From assembly GCA_013176395.1 (NCBI GenBank), contig JABMLP010000025.1, positions 62,001 to 126,000 of the forward strand: a stretch of DNA of 64,000 nucleotides, given 5' to 3'. Every line of letters begins with the position of its first letter. The first letter of the stretch is position 1. The DNA comes from Venturia oleaginea (Eukaryota; Ascomycota; Dothideomycetes; Venturiales; Venturiaceae). Positions 63,898 to 64,000 of this stretch are shown piece after piece. A model generated the notes under the pieces. The model was not told the DNA's origin. It worked only from the letters and a program-made list of their open reading frames with translations, and made no database searches. The translations under genes were made by a program, and so were the position numbers.

Positions 63898-64000
63898 ATG
63901 GGCATCCCGAAGCTGGCTAGTATGCTTCAGCCATGGGCCGAGCGCCATCAATTGTCAAACACAAAGGAAGCCGGAGAAAACTCTGTCTTTTTACGACACC
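63898..64000 (+). CDS. XPG-N-like protein, 5' end only
   Basis: An ATG three bases before position 63901 opens MGIPKLASMLQPWAERHQLS, the characteristic N-terminus of XPG/FEN-like and Asteroid/Mkt1-type proteins, where Met-Gly-Ile sits at the nuclease active site. Only 34 codons lie in the window and the gene is cut by the edge, so the subtype and catalytic residues cannot be judged. Confidence 0.6.
   Translation, partial: MGIPKLASMLQPWAERHQLSNTKEAGENSVFLRH

Overview
The window looks like nuclear DNA of a filamentous ascomycete (Pezizomycotina). Introns are short (about 50-110 nt), with GTAAGT-like donors and CTAAC/CTGAC branch sites 10-20 nt before the acceptor. The gene set is typically fungal: ATG15 lipase, HRI1, SFL1-type HSF, MGM101, XPT1 and a DUF3468-type regulator. 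Repeats are a gypsy element with chromodomain, Fot1/pogo-like and Tc1/mariner-like elements and a MITE-like family. The class within Pezizomycotina cannot be fixed from sequence alone. Most conserved genes needed splice reconstruction; each exon model given here keeps one reading frame through to its stop codon.

Layout. 1-5.4 kb is a gene-poor graveyard: one possible small secreted protein, a decayed alpha/beta-hydrolase gene split by a MITE-like element, a second partial MITE copy and a pyrimidine minisatellite. 5.4-15.5 kb is gene-dense: VPS9-domain protein, ATG15, a UFD1-AZUL-UBA protein, an F-box-like protein and a 59-aa nine-cysteine protein in three small exons. 16-25.4 kb holds a (CAACAACAT)n minisatellite, HRI1, a bZIP factor, a four-exon fungal regulator and a secreted 106-aa protein. 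26.3-28.7 kb is a divergent pair, cytochrome c heme lyase and YIP1. 30.3-35.9 kb is a complete Ty3/gypsy chromovirus with near-identical LTRs, a TCTAG target duplication and a self-complementary primer site of the Tf1 type. 36-42.8 kb carries a PAM2-motif reading frame broken by one TAG, TANGO2, an internally deleted Fot1-like element, a TB2/DP1/HVA22 protein and MGM101.

43.1-44.2 kb is an unrecognised locus with in-frame stops. 45.0 kb holds a tRNA-Arg(CCG) gene whose D-loop is interrupted by 69 nt with GT...AG ends and a branch-site-like CTGAC. This is the most surprising item in the window, because it resembles a spliceosomal intron inside a tRNA gene. 45.7-47.7 kb is a six-exon SFL1-type heat-shock-factor gene. 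49.3-50.3 kb is XPT1, with a GC-AG intron. 50.5-52 kb is an ankyrin pseudogene. 53-56.8 kb is a large unrecognised protein. 56.9-58.3 kb is a Tc1/mariner-like element with 44-bp perfect inverted repeats and two in-frame TAGs. 58.6-63 kb carries a single-pass membrane protein and a Gyp3/Msb3-like TBC RabGAP. The last 103 bases start an XPG-N-like gene that runs off the edge.

The genes do not form a pathway cluster. They are mostly housekeeping functions (membrane traffic: VPS9, YIP1, HVA22, TBC, TANGO2; mitochondria: CYC3, MGM101; autophagy: ATG15; purine salvage: XPT1), separated by islands of transposons and decayed accessory genes. Several broken frames carry stops that one C-to-T change could explain, compatible with RIP-like mutation but unproven here.
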